In this document: piece after piece, positions 36,866-41,508 of the stretch
Layout: the number at the start of each line of letters is the position of its first letter
Position numbering within the stretch: the stretch's first letter is position 1
Virus record (IMG/VR): IMGVR_UViG_3300049478_000022
Location: 1 to 41,508 of that record
Length of the DNA: 41,508 nucleotides
Source of the DNA: a virus
Direction: 5' to 3' (one strand)
Position numbers and translations under genes: made by a program
The notes under the pieces: generated by a model
What the model was told of the DNA's origin: nothing
Databases searched by the model: none
The model's input: the letters and a program-made list of their open reading frames with translations, nothing else

Positions 36866-39800
36866 ATGGCCGTTATCGCCCCGTCTAACTGCCAGGCGAC
36901 TCCTATCAGTCCGACGAAAATCACCGTCACCTGGACGAACGGGCAAACATACGATTCGATCTATCTTTATAGAAAAGTCACCGGTGGTTCATGGTCAAAG
37001 ATTGCGACCCTCGGTGGCGGCGTGACCGGGGTGGGCAATGTGGGACTCGTCGGTGGAACTCAATACAATTACCGGGTGCAGGGCAATGTTGGTGAAGAAA
37101 GCAGTGACTATTCCAACACCGCAACGGCCACAACGCCGCTCGAAACCCCATCCGGATGCGAGGCGAGCTGCATAGACTCCGATTCCGCCTATATTGAATG
37201 GGACGATAAATCTCAAACGGAGTCCGGGTTCAAGATATACAAAGACGGCTCCTACATGGTGACCGTTGGGGCCAACGTCGAGGGCTACCAAAAGAACGGC
37301 CTAACGCCAGGGCATACTTATAAATTCAAGGTCAAGGCATACAATGGCTATGTTGATAGCGCATTCTCCAACGAGGCCAGCGTGACTCTTGTTGAGCCGC
37401 CGGCCAAGCCGACGAACCTTACCGACCAAGCCCAAAGTTCCTCCACCATCCGGCTCAACTGGCAGGACAACTCCAACAATGAGACGGGATTCAAAATCTA
37501 CGAATCCACCAACGGTGTAGATTATAGCCAAATCGATACTGTCGGTCCGAATGTCATAACTTACCTCCGCACGGGCCGGTCATCAAACACTCAATATTGG
37601 CACAAAGTCCGGTCCTATAACGGCAACGGAAATTCCCAGTATTCGAACTCCGCTAACGCCGTGACTTTCGCGGCCATCGCCGCGCCGACAAACTTAGTGG
37701 CGACGCCATTCTCAGACACGAAGAACGAGATAACTTTTCAGGACAACAGCGACGAGGAGGATGATCATCGCCTGGAGAGAAAGCCGGACGGCGGGGCTTA
37801 CGCCGAGGTTGCGACACTTCCGCCTAACGTGACGTTCTACCGTGATTCCGGCTTGGTCAAGGGGACTAAATACTGGTACAAGGTCCGGGCCAAGCAGGGG
37901 GCGGCTTACTCGGATTATTCCAACGAGGACGACGCCACAACGATAAGCGAACCTTCCGCTCCAACCGGATTCTCCATCTCCGAGATCGATGCTGACTATA
38001 TGGTTTTGGCCTGGACAAAAACCTCGGGCGAGACGGGCTACAAGATCGAGAAATCCCTTAACGGCTCAGACTATACGGAAATCTGCGTCATCGACGCCGG
38101 GCTGGAGCGGTTCAAGGTCTTTGGGCTCACGCCGAGCACGCATTACTGGTTCAAGATCCGCGCTTACAACGCGGCGGGGAACTCATCCTATACGGCGGCG
38201 GACGACGATTACACGCTGGCACAGCACGCGGATACGGCGCTTGAGAAAATTTTGCGTCATCCCAAGCCTGAGCTTGTCTATCTTTGCGAGATATATGTCA
38301 AAATGCAGCTTTCGGGATTCGCCCTAACTTCCGGAAAGACATATACTTACGAGGTTGCCGTCGAGGAGCGAGGGATTGACGTCTCCACCGTTCTTGAAAA
38401 TGGCGCGGCCTACACCGAAAAATCAAGCGTCAATGAAGTAGAGGCAACGGCCTCGACCTTCTATTTTGACTACTGGGGCCGGAAACTCTATGTCCACACA
38501 TCGACCGGAGATGACCCGGTCGATTTCCAGATTCTGGCCGAGTTCTGGGTCTATTTCACGGACTACAAGACCGCTGATCATCCGGCCATTTACAACGACA
38601 ACAACTATCTCTGTCTCCTCCGGCGTGACGGCATTCCCGACATCGCTCATGAGATCAGTCGCTATTACACGGGAAACTACATGGTCGACTCCGGCCGCTT
38701 GTCATTCATAAACGGCAAAGTGGGCGACGAATATTATTTCGACAAGCGATATGCTCTATTTATCTGGGAGAATGGCAAGCTCGTGCTCAAGGCCGGGGGG
38801 TTAGATTTCACCTATTCGCAGTTCGAGACAATCTATACCGGCCAGGTCAAAGACCGCTCCATTACCGACGAGGGGTTTTTTCTTGACCTTCGGGATCTCC
38901 GCGAAGGTTGCGAGCGGAGCCTGCCGCTCAATATTTACACGACCGAAGAGTATCCCAACCTGGATACCAAGATCACCCAAGACGTGAAGATCCCGTTCTG
39001 CTTCGGCACTGTCTCTGATTTTGTGCCGGCCTGCATCGACACGGTAAACAAGAAATTCAAGCTCCACGATGGGCGGATAAAGAGCGTCACGTCAGTCAAG
39101 AAGAACGGCGAAATAACGCTCGTAGCGGATACGGATTATTTTATTGATTATCAGAACGGCACCATCATGCTGGCGCGGGCGCTGGGCTGGGAGACCGACG
39201 CCGATTATCTCGTCGTGGAATTCACGGGGGCCGTCAACTCAGCGGACGAGACAATCCAAAACGGCGCGGATGTTTTCAAGTATGCCTGCAATAATTTTCT
39301 CGGCCTCAGCGATTCGGAGCTTAACCTGGATTGGCTCTATTACACGAAGATCAATAATACTACCACCATAGCCATTCCGCTCTACGAGGAGACGGGGTCC
39401 AGTGATTTCATCCGGCAACTGGAGCAGTCAGTCCGGGCCTATAGCTTCCAGGATGCCGAGGGGCGAATAGGGCTCAGGCCCAAACTGACGGCGGCCCTGC
39501 AATCGGCCCGGTATGTGCGCAATCACCAAATCTTTTCCCACTCCCAGACGAAGCGGCTGGAGGACGATTTCTATGAACTGACGATTCATTATGACCGGAA
39601 CCCCCAAACCGGGCAGTATGTGTTTTTGAGAAACTACCGGAATGAATCAACCTGGAAATACCGGACTGCACAACCACTCGAAATATTTACCTACCTCACG
39701 AGCTTGGGCGACGCCCAGACGCTTATGAATGCAATCGTCGAAGAGATGGACAAGGAGATAATCGAGGACACGGTGTCACTCCTTCTCTTAAACGTCATGC

Positions 39801-39937
39801 CTGGCGACATTATCAAGTATTCGCGGGACCGCTTTTTTAACGTCTCCGGCGCGGCATCGGAAGTTGATTTGAGAATCCTGAGCATTACCAAGAGTCCCGC
39901 GTCAGGGAAAACGCGATTCACGGCGGAAATAGTTTAA
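36866..39937 (+). CDS. FN3-domain tail hub / receptor-interaction protein
   Basis: The 1023-residue protein carries five fibronectin type III domains in its first 455 residues, at roughly 1-92, 93-178, 180-272, 273-357 and 358-452. Each ends in a YSNxAxxxT-like strand and contains WxD.. and YxYKVRAYN-type motifs. Residues 470-1023 are a tail-hub-like part: FDLRDLREGCERSLPLN region, ITQDVKIPFCFGTVSDF, IRQLEQSVRAYSFQDAEGRIGLRP and VSLLLLNVMPGDIIKYSRDRFF, as in tail-associated baseplate proteins. FN3 domains are usual decorations of phage adsorption proteins; N-terminal position is less usual. Start ATG 36866 by stop-start proximity. Confidence 0.75.
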   Translation: MAVIAPSNCQATPISPTKITVTWTNGQTYDSIYLYRKVTGGSWSKIATLGGGVTGVGNVGLVGGTQYNYRVQGNVGEESSDYSNTATATTPLETPSGCEASCIDSDSAYIEWDDKSQTESGFKIYKDGSYMVTVGANVEGYQKNGLTPGHTYKFKVKAYNGYVDSAFSNEASVTLVEPPAKPTNLTDQAQSSSTIRLNWQDNSNNETGFKIYESTNGVDYSQIDTVGPNVITYLRTGRSSNTQYWHKVRSYNGNGNSQYSNSANAVTFAAIAAPTNLVATPFSDTKNEITFQDNSDEEDDHRLERKPDGGAYAEVATLPPNVTFYRDSGLVKGTKYWYKVRAKQGAAYSDYSNEDDATTISEPSAPTGFSISEIDADYMVLAWTKTSGETGYKIEKSLNGSDYTEICVIDAGLERFKVFGLTPSTHYWFKIRAYNAAGNSSYTAADDDYTLAQHADTALEKILRHPKPELVYLCEIYVKMQLSGFALTSGKTYTYEVAVEERGIDVSTVLENGAAYTEKSSVNEVEATASTFYFDYWGRKLYVHTSTGDDPVDFQILAEFWVYFTDYKTADHPAIYNDNNYLCLLRRDGIPDIAHEISRYYTGNYMVDSGRLSFINGKVGDEYYFDKRYALFIWENGKLVLKAGGLDFTYSQFETIYTGQVKDRSITDEGFFLDLRDLREGCERSLPLNIYTTEEYPNLDTKITQDVKIPFCFGTVSDFVPACIDTVNKKFKLHDGRIKSVTSVKKNGEITLVADTDYFIDYQNGTIMLARALGWETDADYLVVEFTGAVNSADETIQNGADVFKYACNNFLGLSDSELNLDWLYYTKINNTTTIAIPLYEETGSSDFIRQLEQSVRAYSFQDAEGRIGLRPKLTAALQSARYVRNHQIFSHSQTKRLEDDFYELTIHYDRNPQTGQYVFLRNYRNESTWKYRTAQPLEIFTYLTSLGDAQTLMNAIVEEMDKEIIEDTVSLLLLNVMPGDIIKYSRDRFFNVSGAASEVDLRILSITKSPASGKTRFTAEIV

Positions 39938-40461
39938 TGGGCGAAGATTTAAGGATCGCTCTTCTGAACCATCTCAAAGAGGATTTCCGGAAGGTGCATG
40001 ATATTTGGCCGCATATTGACAGGGCATCTGGGAGGATATTCGTCTCCTCGGATAAAACCAACAGTACCGTGACGCCAGAAAACGTGACGGGGCTTTCCTT
40101 TCCGGTGGAGGCGAACAAAACATACGGTTTTCGGTTTTGCATCAAGGGAAATACGTCAGCCCAGACATGCGCCCTACGCTTGCGCTTTACCGGTCCGGCA
40201 TCGCCCACAAGATTCTGGGCCCGTGTATTTATGAAGATTGTCGGTACGGAATACCAGATCCCGGAGGAATTGACAGCTTTTGATGTATCCACAAGCTTTG
40301 CCTCATTTGCTTCCGCAGGCGATGCCGGTGTGCCGATAGAGGGCTTCCTGGTCAATGGCACGAATGCCGGAACAGTACAACTTCAATTCCATTCTGAGGT
40401 AGGGGGTGAAACGGTGACGATCTACGCCAGCTCGTGGGGCGAATGGCATAGGCTGAATTGA
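39937..40461 (+). CDS. Tail-tip associated protein, 174 residues
   Basis: Start ATG 39937 overlaps the previous stop (TAATG). Residues 1-45 are helical (IALLNHLKEDFRKVHDIWPHID), and the C-terminal 130 residues are a beta sandwich-like sequence (YGFRFCIKGNTSAQTCALRLRF, GVPIEGFLVNGTNAGTVQLQFHSE, ETVTIYASSW), which resembles virion domains that bind surface carbohydrate. It probably links hub to fibre. The family is not identified. Confidence 0.6.
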   Translation: MGEDLRIALLNHLKEDFRKVHDIWPHIDRASGRIFVSSDKTNSTVTPENVTGLSFPVEANKTYGFRFCIKGNTSAQTCALRLRFTGPASPTRFWARVFMKIVGTEYQIPEELTAFDVSTSFASFASAGDAGVPIEGFLVNGTNAGTVQLQFHSEVGGETVTIYASSWGEWHRLN

Positions 40462-40472
40462 GTGAGGTTATC

Positions 40473-41508
40473 ATGGCTGATAAGATTCTTATCATCTACG
40501 GCCCGATGGCCGATTTCTCGACGGCTCCCTGGGGTATCCTCAAGGTTGAGGTCGGCAAGGTGGTGCTGGATAAGATCAAGGCGTTCAACCGTGCCCGCAG
40601 GATGCTTAACCAAGGTGTTAATTATTTCCGCGTTTTGCGTCGGGGTATCTGGTCAACCGAGATGCCTTTCGACTGGATGAGCGATAACTACTGGGAAACG
40701 CTCAGGGACTATCTGAAAATATTACATCAACCGTATCAAGTACCCCTTGGGATGGGGAAGGGGGCCAATATCCTCGTTGAAATCTTCGACGGCTGCTCCG
40801 AGAAATGGATGTATGATTCAGCTAATTATGGGGGGGCCAGATCACTCATCCAGGCCATGTTCTTACACCTGGGCGACCTGCCTTATGTCAAATTCGGGAT
40901 GGGGAACGAGATGCAACAGGCAGCATCCGTGGACTTCGCCACGGCGGTTGTCTATCCTGAATTCAAAAAGGCGGGCCGGATTCCCTTCTCCTATGGGGCA
41001 ACGTATTCTACCAAAGATGATTACGTAGAGAAACAGAAGGCGCGGGCATCTCTGGCCTGGGATGATCCCACGGCTTACTCAATTTATAAGCAAGTCCACG
41101 GCGTTCGAGACAAATCCAGCATCAACCTCGTGGATACCGTCGCATATTGGGCAAATCATCCGCTCTGCACAATCTGGAGCGTGGACGGTGTATTCGACGG
41201 GGCAAGTGATTGCGATTATTACGATGACGGAGTGAGGCGAAAGATGCGGCCCTCGCCCGCACAATGGCGGTCTGCCGTGAAATATGCCCTGGACTATGCC
41301 AAAAAATTCACGCTCTCCACGGGGCAGGTCAAATTCGGCTTTGAATATCTGCCTAAAGCCGTCAACCTCGACACCTGCTCATCGAAAGGTGTACTGGCAA
41401 TCAGCCAGGAATATAAGGCGAAATGGGGGATCTGGCCGGAGAATTATGGCAAGTACCCATCCGATTGGACGGAGCCACCGCCACCCCCGCCGCCGATACC
41501 TCCACCGC
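40473..41508 (+). CDS. Tail glycosidase-like protein with polyproline linker (3' end outside window)
   Basis: ATG 40473 opens a frame that runs to the window edge (345 residues seen); GTGAGGTTATC is upstream. The sequence has TIM-barrel glycoside hydrolase features: strand LPYVKFGMGNEMQ with E146 as candidate acid/base after strand 4, and QVKFGFEYLPK with E291 as candidate nucleophile near strand 7, as in clan GH-A enzymes. A linker rich in proline (EPPPPPPPIPPP) begins at about residue 334, so another domain likely follows. It is probably a polysaccharide depolymerase on the tail tip. Catalytic assignment is by pattern. Confidence 0.65.
   Translation, partial: MADKILIIYGPMADFSTAPWGILKVEVGKVVLDKIKAFNRARRMLNQGVNYFRVLRRGIWSTEMPFDWMSDNYWETLRDYLKILHQPYQVPLGMGKGANILVEIFDGCSEKWMYDSANYGGARSLIQAMFLHLGDLPYVKFGMGNEMQQAASVDFATAVVYPEFKKAGRIPFSYGATYSTKDDYVEKQKARASLAWDDPTAYSIYKQVHGVRDKSSINLVDTVAYWANHPLCTIWSVDGVFDGASDCDYYDDGVRRKMRPSPAQWRSAVKYALDYAKKFTLSTGQVKFGFEYLPKAVNLDTCSSKGVLAISQEYKAKWGIWPENYGKYPSDWTEPPPPPPPIPPP

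Overview
The window is almost entirely the genome of a temperate, tailed double-stranded DNA phage with a siphovirus layout: HK97-type head genes, a long-tail module with a tape measure protein, and no contractile sheath. It is read mostly on the plus strand, is gene-dense and moderately GC-rich, and most neighbouring genes overlap by 1-4 bases (ATGA, TAATG, TTGA). The host cannot be named from this sequence. The only host-like piece is the 3' half of a tRNA gene (775-819; the loop fits anticodon CCT, arginine). No 5' tRNA half precedes it, and phage-like repeats lie on both sides, so the window looks like the unintegrated (attP) or circularly permuted form of the phage rather than an attL/attR junction with host DNA.

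Layout. 1-600: end of one small membrane protein gene, then a second one. 590-890: attP region with a tRNA-derived core and short phased repeats. 889-2311 (minus): tyrosine integrase, a tiny AT-hook protein and an XRE repressor, translationally coupled. 2312-2470: divergent promoters with dyad operators. 2471-4401: Cro-like and excisionase-like HTH proteins, a CII-like regulator, a small zincin and small Zn-binding proteins. 4394-7405: recombination genes (Cas4-like nuclease, Gp3/RDF-like protein with an SSB-like C-terminal tip, coiled-coil protein). 7490-9098: replication (initiator-like and helicase-loader-like proteins). 9101-12975: about 17 small accessory genes and two structured terminators. 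13108-16191: lysis and accessory genes (NlpC/P60 endolysin, small lipoprotein, metallophosphoesterase, membrane-anchored RadC/JAMM-like protein, holin-like proteins).

16188-22436: packaging and head. TerS and TerL are followed by a portal-MuF fusion and by a protease-scaffold-capsid fusion. The capsid part has its own internal ribosome binding site. 22449-29332: decoration or minor structural proteins, then two large surface proteins, a beta-helix/lectin-like protein and a 1063-residue protein with about 28 copies of a roughly 20-residue ISGGG repeat. 29329-41508: Ig-like protein, connector with an inserted domain, gp10-like protein, tail terminator, tail tube, tail assembly chaperones joined by a -1 frameshift, tape measure, distal tail, FN3-bearing tail hub, and a tail glycosidase-like protein that runs off the right edge.

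The most unusual items are the ISGGG repeat protein with embedded PDIGAHEY beta-helix end caps, the capsid polyprotein with internal start and linker RNA structure, an apparent ATC start codon on an XRE regulator, the AT-hook protein fused by overlap to the integrase operon, and the membrane-tethered JAMM-like protein.
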